A model generated the notes under the pieces. It was not told where the DNA came from. It did not search any database and saw only the letters and a list, made by a program, of their open reading frames with translations. A program made the translations under genes and the position numbers. From positions 50,582,282-50,646,281 of the forward strand of contig NC_083339.1 in assembly GCF_019175385.1 (NCBI RefSeq): DNA of 64,000 bases, in the 5' to 3' direction. Positions 36,285 through 48,435 of this stretch are shown here, piece after piece; the first letter of the stretch is position 1; the number at the start of each line of letters is the position of its first letter. The DNA comes from Lycium barbarum (Eukaryota; Streptophyta; Magnoliopsida; Solanales; Solanaceae).

Positions 36285-37862
36285 TGTAGCAATCGTATTT
36301 TTTTTTATTCGTATTTCCACTTGCCTTATTGAAAGGAAAGTGTCCCGGAGAAGTACGGTTGTCAATCGTATAGGGAAAAAGGAAAAAATATACTTCTATG
36401 TGGATGGTGCTCTAAATGGACTTATTTTAGAGTCACAACCTCATTTTTAGGAAATTAGGAAAACCAGTTCGAAAAAGGTTCATTTAAAGCGGATAAGTTT
36501 TAAAAGAATCTTAATCTGACCAAAGTATGGGTAAGGGTTCTGGTGATAGCCGGGGAAGGTGTTAGGCACCCCGGTATTAAGGATCCACTCAATTGCGGTT
36601 AACCTACGGGTTCTAATAGTATGCCTTAATGTTATGAATTGTTTTTGATAAAAATTGCTCAGGTTTATATTTTCGCAATAAGGAATGTCATTTACGCAAA
36701 ATATCACATCTTGGTGCCGGGTTTCGGGCTTGGACACTTAGGTTAAGACCCGAGGTTGCTTAACCTAAGTAGAACACCACATAAGCCTACCCTTTAAAAG
36801 TCTCCTGTTTTTCAAGTAAAGTTCTCCCTTTTATTAGGGCATACCATTAGAATCCTCGTAGGTTCACCTTATCTGTTTCTAATCTCTCAACCTTCCTTAA
36901 ATTAAATTTAGTTCTTAAATCCAAGCCATTTATGTTCAAACTCTCAAAGTTAATACATCAACCCCATTTTAGAGTCAAATTATGAAAAGCAAGCTTATAT
37001 TAAGAGTAGTTCGTATTACACATCTATTTTATACATGTCTTTGAAAATCAGTTTTGGCTACTCTAAATCTTAAGTTATAATCTATAAAGGTTCCAACAAT
37101 ACTTAAATAAAACAAATAAATAGAACATTTTCAAAATAACTAAAGGGAGGGAGAGAATGAAGGTGGAGAAAGGTTAATCGGATAAGCCTATCTCCTCGCT
37201 TTCTTGGACCTTTTGTTGCAATTCCGTTCTTCCTTTATTCTTTCAAATGTCCAAGTCTTTGCCTTGTCTCCTACTACTTCTCTTCTTGTCATTCCATATT
37301 GCTTGGATTCCATATGTATGCTCCAATTGTGCAATATTCGTCCTTGTAGTATTCCCCGAAATTGTTTATTCGTACCTCGCAAGAATAGAAACGAGAATGA
37401 TTAGTAATAAGATACGCTACCCCATGGGGTGATGTTTATGAATATAAATATAGTATCCCTCGGTTTTGCATCAAACTACGGGTGCTTTGATTACTAAAGG
37501 CTCAGAATCATGCTTCTTTCAAATATGGGAAAAAGGACCCCTGTACATGTCATGGCTGTGAAATAGCGACCCGTCAGTCATTCTATTGCCTCGCCATGCA
37601 CATGTTGGCTCCTATTTTATAACTAGACTGTGATCATCATTGCCTACCGAGGGATAGAGCCTTTTCGAACTAGGCTTTCTCAAGGTAAGTATTTAAATCA
37701 GTAAACTTCCAATCAAGTATAGAAATTCGTTCTTTTAAAAGTGAGGCCTCAAGTTAAACAATTCTTCATCAGCCCAAAGTGTGGTATCGTGTCCAAATCA
37801 GTAAAATATTTGAAATGCAGTACCTGTAATATCATTAAAACACCAAAGTGTAGCATCCGGAA
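36285..37862 (-). mobile_element. 5' LTR of TAT(-), inner piece
   Basis: From the LTR/PBS junction to the left TSD of P (CGGAA, 37858-37862). The homologous part of the 3' LTR lies outside the window. No coding potential; a 20-30 residue hydrophobic stretch in a plus-strand frame near 37250 is unsupported. Confidence 0.7.
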
Positions 37863-38951
37863 TGTCACGACCCAAACCGATGAGTTGTGACTAGTGTCTG
37901 AACTCTACAGACCAAACACCCCGATACTCATAGCTAAATCTTACTAAACATCAAAGGCCCATAAATGACTTAAACTGATCTCATAAATAGGCGACATCAT
38001 GAACTCTGAACAATCTGTATATACATAAACATGCTGAAAGAACAGTGCAAGCGAGCTAGGCTACAACATATACTGTACACAAAAGAATGGGAGCCGACAA
38101 TGCTATATCATCTAACTGATACATATATTTGTTTACAGATCTCTACTGAAATAAAAGCTATAGAAAGGATGGGACAGGGCCCCGTCATACCCATGTGCAT
38201 ATACATCTAAAAAGGCTAGCATACCAAAATATATTACAGCTCCAGAACAATGGAGCGCACTTACCACTGCTGGATAGAAGTCCTACTAAGCCGGACCACC
38301 TGCCTATCTACTTGTACCTACGAGCATGAACGCAGCCCCCAAGCAACGGGGAGTCAGTACGTATAATGTACTGCTTATGTAAAGCATAGGAGCAACATAT
38401 AAGTAAGAGTCATGAATGAAATCCGAAACTCATAAGCTGAAATGACTGTCTGTATGAATCTGTATGAGCTAGTATCTATATGCATATGACTAAATCTGTA
38501 TAACTGATAATACCTCTATGGGCGCATAGTATGGATACTCTCAATGGTAACCATGCTCGTGCATTTATATATATGTGTAGGTCATAGTGCTAAGGAACGT
38601 TCAACCCGATCCATATCTCATATCCCATCGGCCTCTCTGCGGCCATCATCAATATTATCATCACTGTGCACCTGCTGCTCAGGTGGTAATGCATATATAA
38701 CGCCTCCCCGCTTTTCCCTCATACCCCATACATGTATAATATACGCGTATATAACACCTTCTGGTCATGGGTCAATATGTATATGAATATTTGTAATCCA
38801 TGAATAACTGTGTACATAAAACTGGACCCATAAACAGAAGGAACAATCATAATCGGGGTATAGGGGCATCAAAGACTGGAGTACTCCTAATGCTTCTAAG
38901 AGTAGAGTAATATGGAAGTTCGTTTGCTTGCTTGTTGGTCCATATTATAGG

Positions 38952-41172
38952 TGTTACACCCCGTACCTTTAACCTAAGCTTTGACCATGATCCTAGACTT
39001 AGAAAACCAGACAAAGAATGTGGGAAATGGAAATTTCCTCTTCAGCTATAAGATGGTGGTTTACGCCCATGAACAGTGACCGTATTTCAGTTTACGGGCT
39101 GTAAATCAAATCGTAAACTGGTAGTTGAATGTCATATGGTTAAATACGGACCGTATTTCACAATACGACCCGTATTTCAAATCGTAAACTGAAACCAAGG
39201 ATTTCTGAGCATTCTGGAATTTGGCAATTTGATGTCAAATGGTTAAATACGGACTGTATTTCAAGGTACGGCCCGTGTTTCAAAATGTATTTGGAATTTG
39301 GGAAAACGTCCTTCATTAAAGTTGTAGAGCTTTGAAATACCTTTCCAACGGTATATTATGGGCGTCAAACGGACATCTGTGCAAAGAGTTATGGCCATTT
39401 TACTAAAGCGACGCAGTGCAGTCCATATGTCAAAATACACGGACCGTATTTCAAAATACGGCCCGTATTTCAAAATACGGCCAGTATTTAACTGGGCCGA
39501 AAAATGAATTTTTCCAGAACAGTATATATTCGTCCATATCAGTTCAAATCATTATTTTTCATTCCTTCAAGCCCTAGAACGACTTCCTACCCTCTTGCAT
39601 CATCAAGAACACCAAGGTAAGCCTACTCTAATTATTCCAAATCAATTCTAATACCTATCCTTGTAATCTAAACAAGAAATTATCATTCCTAAACTAGGGT
39701 TTTCAAGAAAACCCATCTCAAGATTCAAGAATTCAAGATTTTGAAAATCTTCTTCGAAGCTCAAGTCTTTAATTCAAGTTTTGGAGCAATTAAGGTATGT
39801 AGAACTTCCATCCACATGAGGGAATCTCTACGTTCTTCCCCATGCTCCGTTTCTTGATATCCATGAAGTTCAAACCCTAGGGCATTAAACCCAACATATT
39901 GGTAGCCCGTATTTATGTATTTATGTACATGAATTTTGTATCTATATTCGTTACTGTATTCCTAATCTTCCATTACGGTTATTAGGAACCCTAGCTTAAT
40001 CCATGAATCATGAATTCTTCCTCATGTGTTCTCATTATATTTATATGAAACTTTATGATTTTATGTAGCAAGTTACAAGCATGTTTTCAAATCAATTATA
40101 TATATAATTATTAACTATTTTTATTACCCATGAATCAAGAACATGTTTGCAAGACTTCGACAACTTATCTCAAGAAACCATATTACAATATATTTCATGA
40201 AACCATGTTACAACTTATTTCGTGAAATCATGATTACAAGTTATTTACAAGTTATTTCACGAAAATCATGGGCTTCTTAGCCAACTATATTATGTTCATG
40301 TTTTTGGGAATTGCTTAGTTAACCGAGAAGGCTCAGATAGCCTGAAACTACGTTGCCACCGTAGGATAAGGGTTGTCAGCAAGGAGGCAACACCTTTATT
40401 ATGCAGTTTAGATCCTTACATGCTTATTATTACTTAAATCTCATATCCCTGGCAAGGTTGTGAGTGTTCTGCTGGTAGGACGCAAGTACCAGACCATGTT
40501 GTCGGTTATACTATAGCATTCCCCACGTTACAAGTAGTTTTACATACAAGTATTTCTATTGATTTACTATTTTAAGATTTTACTCACGTTTCATGCTCAT
40601 GTTCAAGTTACATTCAGTTTCAGTTCATGTCCTATACCTATACTGTGCCATGTTCTTCATTTCAGCAGGTTTTACATACTAGTACTATTCACCATGTACT
40701 AACGTCCCTTTTGCCCGGGGCCTGCATTTCACGGTGCAGATACCAGTTTTCAGGAGCATACACCTGCGCAATAGGATCACTTCAGTTATCAGCTTATTGG
40801 TGAGCCCCACTCCTCTCGGGGTTCAACATGGAGTCTGCATTAGTATTCAGTTTATGGTAGTCCAGGGCCAGGTCCTGATAGTTAGTATTCAGACATGTTT
40901 TTTTAGAGGTTTCATAGACAGATATTAGTTCACAGAGTCAGTGGTGTTTTTCCTGTTTGCAGACTATTATGTTTTCATGATATTTTATGCTATGAGATAA
41001 ATTCAAGACTTTATTCCGCAAATTTACATTTTCATGATTTATTTAAATTGCATCATATAGATTATATTGTTTTGATGCCCATGTTGACAAGCAAGCCATG
41101 AGGTTCGCTCGGACACATGCAAGCAAGGCCCGAGTGCCGTGTTATGCCCAGGCCATAGTTCGGGGCGTGACA
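38952..41172 (+). mobile_element. 5' LTR of Q
   Basis: Begins TGTTACACCCC and ends GGGGCGTGACA. Clusters of ACGGACCGTATTT / ACGGCCCGTATTT palindromes lie at 39060-39500. Confidence 0.92.
39060..39500. repeat. Palindrome cluster in U3 of Q
   Basis: Repeated TACGGxCCGTA half-palindromes separated by TTTCA-type spacers. The cluster recurs in the 3' LTR at 45265-45710, where some units that are mismatched here pair perfectly. Confidence 0.75.
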
Positions 41173-41177
41173 AAGCT

Positions 41178-41190
41178 TGGTATCAGAGCC
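41178..41190 (+). other. PBS of Q (initiator tRNA-Met type)
   Basis: TGGTATCAGAGCC, five bases after the 5' LTR. Confidence 0.87.
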
Positions 41191-44100
41191 CTAGGTTCAA
41201 TGTCTTAGGGAGTCTATGAAACTGTGTTCAGTGGGGTCACTTTTATATATGTGTGGCGCCCACACATATAAACAGTTGACCACCAAGACATTTAAGATTG
41301 TCTCACTTCTTTCAACTCTAGATCGTGCAATAGAGCTGTGTTCTCAGAAATCACTCGAACTCATGTTTGTTTCCCATTTTACCGAATACGCCTAGTCTCA
41401 ATGGATGAGGAAGATGTAAAGCTAGTCGTTATCGATGTGTTTCTCTCCGATAGAGGCATCAGGAATTATTCTAACTCGTGTCATGAAGCTTAGAGCAGTA
41501 AGTAACATTCTCTTTCCATCGAATTCTAAACGTATCGAATGCGTAAGCGGCGAGAAGGAAAATTCGAGACCCAAGACTTACCAAATAGAGCATGGTGTGT
41601 TTATCAGGTGATAATACCCTTTTAAAAACAAGCTTCGGCATGGCAGTATACATAGGTTATATACCTTACAGAATAAGTTTATTTGTATTATCTAACCATG
41701 GAGCTACCATATAAGGGTGATGGTTTATATTTAAGATCCCACGAGGTAGGATGTTATGAAGTTAACCGCAGCAGGCATAAATTGTCCACGGTAGTTTTAA
41801 GTAGGAAATAGCCTAAGAGCCAATCACCTGTAATACTAGAAAGTATCGACTTTTTTTTAAGGATATATATATTTTTGTCATATGATCTATGCACATGACT
41901 AAGAAGGGACTGATGCGATAAGAAAACCACGAGCAGACGATATAAATTTTTTTAGGGTTAGTTTTAAATTATTTCATCTTATTCAGATCAGACCTAGAGA
42001 GTATGACGTTAGTAAGCCACTAAAACAAGCAGATATTACTACGAGATAAAAGATATGACAATTCTCTCTTAGGTTATGTGATTAAATATTTATCCCTGGT
42101 GTATAGTATGATATAAATTTTGAAAGTGTATAGAGAGTTTGGGGTTAGTTGATCCAATTCCTTGTTTAAGACAGATGAAATTTCCCTAAGTGTGATCCAT
42201 GTCTATAGTTCAGAAAGATAGTATACAACTCCAGAATAGAGTCAGATAAGGAGGAAAAGTTAGAAATAACCTTATGCTTCACTTTAGTACTCAGAGAAGA
42301 ATTAGAGATTATGATGCTAGTAAGTGGTCAACAGAAGGATAGTGAGTAAGTTTGAATAGACACAGTGAATTAGAAAATTTCAGCAGAGTTAGTAGAAGTA
42401 CGATTTGAGTTACTTAGTCAAGTTAGCACTACTAAGGTAACTGCCTGAATACATCGAAGGCGTGTTAGAACCCAAAGGGTTTAAGATAAATTTGAGGTAT
42501 AGAAATTGGTGAAAGAACAAAACCATCTAAGCAGTAAGAGAGCAAGCTACAGAAGAAGAGTCTTTAAGAGTTATCAGAAAAGAGTTTTCCCCAAGACTGA
42601 CAAAGCTAGCATGCGAGTTATGTACATTAGAAACCCGTTCATTTAAGTAATCCAGTTTTCCCTGTAAGTAAGACTTGCCTGAAGTAAACAGAAGAAATGA
42701 GTCGTCAGTATTTTTGAGGAGATTAGCAGAGCCACTAGATAACCACTTATCGCTAACTCGAGAGATCCATAGGCTTTAAATATTAAGTTTTGAACTAAGG
42801 GGGAGATTGTGTGATAAGGTACCGATATAGATTATGTGTTTCGTAAGTTGATAGGTGTTGAGGAGATTATGTTAGAGCATCACAGTTTTATGAACCCAAA
42901 ATAAGATGCATAAAATGTGATTTTTATCATGTTGTTGAGATCAAGTACTAGGTAATTATGTTATAAGATAAAGTTGTAGAGCGAATAGTGGGTTTTAAGG
43001 GTATAACAGTTCCAATTCCAGAGTAATTCATGTATTATGTGGTATTAATGACCAGACGTACTCTACTCGTGCCTTTCATACCCATACCATGCCCATGTTA
43101 GAGCTTTACACTCCATGTTTAAGATACAAGAATTAAGACTTCATACAATGGTAAGGTATGCAAGGGAATGTCCTTTCATGTTTCGCACATCAGGTGTGCT
43201 CGTGTCTAAAGTTAAAAAAAAAAAAACCGCATTCAGGTCTCACGTATCTATCATGCTTTTATACTCATGTCTATGTTCTAGCATCTAAGTGCTTTTCAAA
43301 TCTGATGATGATCTTGACCGTTATGGTTTTGTTATCCATGTTATCACATACTCGTGCCCTAATTCATTTCGCTATGTATTCCACTTATAGCGGTATCGTA
43401 ATAATGATTTTGTGAGATAATAATGAAGGTGAACCAAGATGGATGTCCTATCCATGATTCTATGTAATTCGTGCTTACATTCCTTTAGCTAAGGTCTTAC
43501 GATTATGATGACATGATTCCTTTTTCCTTTTGCTAAGTATCTAGGCCTCATTATGTTCAAGGTGACTTTCTACCCATGTGTTAGATGCTCGAGAAACGAA
43601 TTATTCTGCCTATAATCCATTCCTTCATGAGCCTTATTTATAACAAGGGCATTTACTTACAGTGATAAGAGTAAGCTGTGTTGAACCATGTCCTATTCTT
43701 TCAGTATATCTAAGTTCTAAAAGTAATACTTTATCCATGCCTTACGTCTATGAGTACCCAAGAGTTAGCCTACAATTGTACTCCATGCAAGTCACACGTA
43801 TGCCTTAGTCTTACTTCAATGTTCATGAACTCAAATCTATACGCCATGGTATGTAGATACTTATGTGAATGCCATGTTTTTCATGTACCGATGTCCCATG
43901 TCATGCTATTCACGTTTCATGCCATATGAATCACGTTCCCATGTATGCATGTTCCACGTTACGTCCTCCATGTACAATGAACCATGTCATGTCTGTTCTC
44001 TAAAGCAAAGTATCTCGTGTGAATGTACCAATAATTCCTTTTTTCTCAGTCCTCTATAATTCGCTCATGAGAATGAGCAAGATGAGCTAAGGAATTCATA

Positions 44101-45122
44101 ATCATGATTAACAGCTAACAAGATAAGCAGAAGTAAGATGCATTCCTATATTCAAATAGATAACTTTTCATGTACCCTGTGGTACTTATCTCAAGAGTAT
44201 GCTACTCAGATTCGACGTATTCATGTCATGCCTATGCTAGAGATTTATGAATACCTATGTTAGGATCATATTCTTGTTTTACGATTCAAGTCTGTTGCAT
44301 TCGCATCGAGTTCCACTTACATTCAAAGCCTAAGTCATACTCCTATCTCATATTACCATGGTGACATACGAACGTCTGTGATTAAGTCTCTAAGTATCCA
44401 AATCCTACACGCGCTTAGTATTCAACCCACGTGTTGTAACAATCGTGTTTTCGATATTCAGATCCCATGTTACGATATCCATTTTCACACGTATTCGTAT
44501 CTCATGACAGTTTAGCACTCATGTATTCATGTCATCCAGTTTCATGTATTTATGTCCCACGTCATGCGTCTCATGCCCAGGTAATCATGTCATGTTCGTG
44601 CCTATTTCCAGTACTTCTGTCATTCATGCCTACGGATTTTCTTCCAAACCCCATGCATAGTAATCATATAATTATTCAGCCAATATCCGTGTGTTCAAGC
44701 CAGCTCAGTATATATGTTAGCTACATTCAAGATCCAGTAATCACGTTATATCACATCATGCGTATTAAGATACCGTGTGAGTTGTGTGTTGGTACTTTAG
44801 TTAGTTGGCAGGCGTTTGAGAAATGTCGTGAGGGTCCGGATTATGAAGGAAGTCCTACCATAAATTTTGTAGATTCCAGAGTTAGTAGCGATTCTTAACC
44901 ACTAGCCATAAATCGAGGACAAATGTTTCATGATTCTCATTCATGTAGGCGCTACTCAGTTTCATGTTCCCCATGTACATGTTTCCATGTAATCACGTAC
45001 TCAGTTCGCATGATCCATGACCATGTTCCCACGTAACCATGTCAAGCTCTTATGTTTTACGTCATGTTTCTTTTATGTTCATGAATTCAAGCCATGTCCA
45101 GCCATGTTCTTAACCATGACCC

Positions 45123-45155
45123 ATCATTCGAGGACGAATGATCCCAAGGGGGAGA
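45123..45155 (+). other. Palindrome and PPT of Q
   Basis: ATCATTCGAGGACGAATGAT (45123-45142), then AAGGGGGAGA (45146-45155), three bases before the 3' LTR. Same arrangement as in Y and Z. Confidence 0.85.
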
Positions 45156-45158
45156 CAT

Positions 45159-47379
45159 TGTAACATCCCGTACCTTTAACCTAAGCTTTGACCATGATCC
45201 TAGACTTAGAAAACCAGATAAAGAATGTGGGAATTGGAAATTTCCTCTTCAGCTGTAAGATGGTGGTTTACGCCCATGAACAGTGACCGTATTTCAGTTT
45301 ACGGGCCGTAAATCAAATCGTAAACTGGTAGTTGAATGTCATATGGTTAAATACGGACCGTATTTCACAATACGGCCCGTATTTCAAATCGTAAACTGAA
45401 ACCAAGGATTTCTGAGCATTCTGGAATTTGGCAATTTGATGTCAAATGGTTAAATACGGACTGTATTTCAAGGTACGGCCCGTATTTCAAAATGTATTTG
45501 GAATTTGGGAAAACGTCCTTCATGAAAGTTGTAGAGCTTTGAAATACCTTTCCAACGGTATATTATGGGCGTCAAACGGACATCTTTGCAAAGAGTTATG
45601 ACCATTTTACTAAAGAGACGCAGTGCAGTCCATATGTCAAAATACACGGACCGTATTTCAAAATACGGCCCGTATTTCAAAATACGGCCAGTATTTAACT
45701 GGGCCGAAAAATGAATTTTTCCAAAACAGTATATATTCGTCCATATCAGTTCAAATCATTATTTTTCATTCCTTCAAGCCCTAGAACGACTTCCTACCCT
45801 CTTGCATCATCAAGAACACCAAGGTAAGCCTACTCTAATTATTCCAAATCAATTCTAATACCTATCCTTGTAATCTAAACAAGAAATTATCATTCCTAAA
45901 CTAGGGTTTTCAAGAAAACCCATCTCAAGATTCAAGAATTCAAGATTTTGAAAATCTTCTTCGAAGCTCAAGTCTTTAATTCAAGTTTTGGAGCAATTAA
46001 GGTATGTAGAACTTCCATCCACATGAGGGAATCTCTACGTTCTTCCCCATGCTCCGTTTCTTGATATCCATGAAGTTCAAACCCTAGGGCATTAAACCCA
46101 ACATATTGGTAGCCCGTATTTATGTATTTATGTACATGAATTTTGTATCTATATTCGTTACTGTATTCCTAATCTTCCATTACGGTTATTAGGAACCCTA
46201 GCTTAATCCATGAATCATGAATTCTTCCTCATGTGTTCTCATTATATTTATATGAAACTTTATGATTTTATGTAGCAAGTTACAAGCATGTTTTCAAATC
46301 AATTATATATATAATTATTAACTATTGTTATTACCCATGAATCAAGAACATGTTTGCAAGACTTCGACAACTTATCTCAAGAAACCATATTACAATATAT
46401 TTCATGAAACCATGTTACAAGTTATTTCGTGAAATCATGATTACAAGTTATTTACAAGTTATTTCACGAAAATCATAGGCTTCTTAGCCAACTATATTAT
46501 GTTCATGTTTTTGGGAATTGCTTAGTTAACCGAGAAGGCTCAGATAGCCTGAAACTACGTTGCCACCGTAGGATAAGGGTTGTCAGCAAGGAGGCAACAC
46601 CTTCATTATGCAGTTTAGATCCTTACATGCTTATTATTACTTAAATCTCATATCCCTGGCAAGGTTGTGAGTGTTCTGCTGGTAGGACGCAAGTACCAGA
46701 CCATGTTGTCAGTTATACTATAGCATTCCCCACGTTACAAGTAGTTTTACATACAAGTATTTCTATTGATTTACTATTTTAAGATTTTACTCACGTTTCA
46801 TGCTCATGTTCAAGTTACATTCAGTTTCAGTTCATGTCCTATACCTATACTGTGCCATGTTCTTCATTTCAGCAGGTTTTACATACTAGTACTATTCACC
46901 ATGTACTAACGTCCCTTTTGCCCGGGGCCTGCATTTCACGGTGCAGATACCGGTTTTCAGGAGCATACACCTGCGCAATAGGATCACTTCAGTTATCAGC
47001 TTATTGGTGAGCCCCACTCCTCTCGGGGTTCAACATGGAGTCTGCATTAGTATTCAGTTTATGGTAGTCCAGGGCCAGGTCCTGATAGTTAGTATTCAGA
47101 CATGTTTTTTTAGAGGTTTCATAGACAGATATTAGTTCACAGAGTCAGTGGTGTTTTTCCTGTTTGCAGACTATTATGTTTTCATGATATTTTATGCTAT
47201 GAGATAAATTCAAGACTTTATTCCGCAAATTTACATTTTCATGATTTATTTAAATTGCATCATATAGATTATATTGTTTTGATGCCCATGTTGACAAGCA
47301 AGCCATGAGGTTCGCTCGGACACATGCAAGCAAGGCCCGAGTGCCGTGTTACGCCCAGGCCATGGTTCGGGGCGTGACA
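45159..47379 (+). mobile_element. 3' LTR of Q
   Basis: 2221 bp, colinear with 38952-41172. Confidence 0.92.
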
Positions 47380-48435
47380 ATAGGATCATGCCAAAAGAAA
47401 TAAGGGATAGCCTTAACATACCTCAAACTATATCCAATAGTCCAACTTCTAATCCTCGGGCTCGTAAGTCTACAATCATGATAACGTAGGCCTTAATTAG
47501 ACTATTTACCTCGCTTACTAATCATTCTAAATATGAATAGAGCTTAACAAATTATGAGCAACATTTCCCTTATAAATTTAACAACCCTTCAAATCCCCAT
47601 TCCATCCAACATCAACCACAACAACAATAACAACACTTATATATAAAAATATACTCAAATCTATTCCCAATCATCTCTTAAAATAGCCCCAAATCACTAT
47701 CTTAACCTTCATCAACTTACCACTTCGATAAATACCCTCTCTTCGCTTAGAACCACTAAAATCATTGATAATTAACTTAAATACAAGGATAGAAATCATT
47801 TACATACCTTAAGAGGTCTAAGATTCCAAGGATCAACTTCAACTCTAACTCCCCAAGCTTTCCAACTTGAAGAAACCCTAGAAACAACCTTCTTCTTGAC
47901 AAACATAGGTTCACGGGGTTCGGATCTTACCAAATCTCCACTAATAATGATGGAAAATGTTGGGAGAGAAAATACTAGGGTTTCTCTAATATGGAATGGA
48001 GGAAAATGAGAATAAAGTCATGGATCACATAGTTATACTTGGAAATAAAAAGTCCCCAACGGTACGGTTCGACGAGCGGGTCGACGACCCGTCGACGTGT
48101 CGACGGTCTGTCGACTTGCTCCGTTGACCTGCACCTGCAGATTCAATGCTGCGGAACCCTGTCGATGCGGCACAACAACGGTCCGTTGACCATGTCGCCG
48201 ACCCGCGACAATGTCTAGTGTCTGCAGATTTTCTCTGATTCAGCTCAGATCGCGTCGATTCGATTCATTCAACTTCTAATCCTGCAAATTTCTAGGAATA
48301 CTTGTTGGTATCCTTATACACGGGGCAAGACACTTTCTACCTCCAAAACTCGGGCTCGGGTCTCTATTCGAAGGGCATACCCGACTAGGAAACCATAGAT
48401 TCTCCTACAATGGAACCGAGAGGTGTAACACGGAA

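Larger units (their letters stand above)
41173..45158 (+). mobile_element. Non-coding internal domain of Q
   Basis: About 4 kb without a frame above about 145 codons and no retroelement motif. The 5' half matches X'' (minus strand) over long stretches despite many substitutions. The 3' half (about 43800-45120) is rich in CATG and CATGT words. The longest frame (44467-44898) lies in this low-complexity part and is probably chance. Confidence 0.8.
38952..47379 (+). mobile_element. Q: young non-autonomous LTR element (LARD-like)
   Basis: Complete plus-strand element, 8428 bp, with TSD ATAGG (38947-38951 and 47380-47384). The two 2221-bp LTRs differ at about twenty sites by eye (about 1%) with no indel. 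It has a tRNA-Met-type PBS and a clear PPT, but the internal 4 kb encodes no recognisable protein. The signals match those of the chromoviruses Y and Z, which suggests mobilisation in trans. Confidence 0.93.
37863..48430 (-). mobile_element. P: solo LTR, interrupted by Q
   Basis: TG...CA LTR with TSD CGGAA (37858-37862 and 48431-48435). Its two parts, 37863-38951 and 47385-48430, sum to 2135 bp. No PBS, PPT or internal sequence, so it is a solo LTR. It carries the double-hairpin module at 38336-38373 and a GTCGAC-rich palindrome cluster at 48060-48235. Confidence 0.88.

Noticed and set aside
44467..44898. 143-residue plus-strand frame in Q
   Set aside because: It lies in CATG-rich low-complexity sequence, has no known motif and no counterpart in X''.
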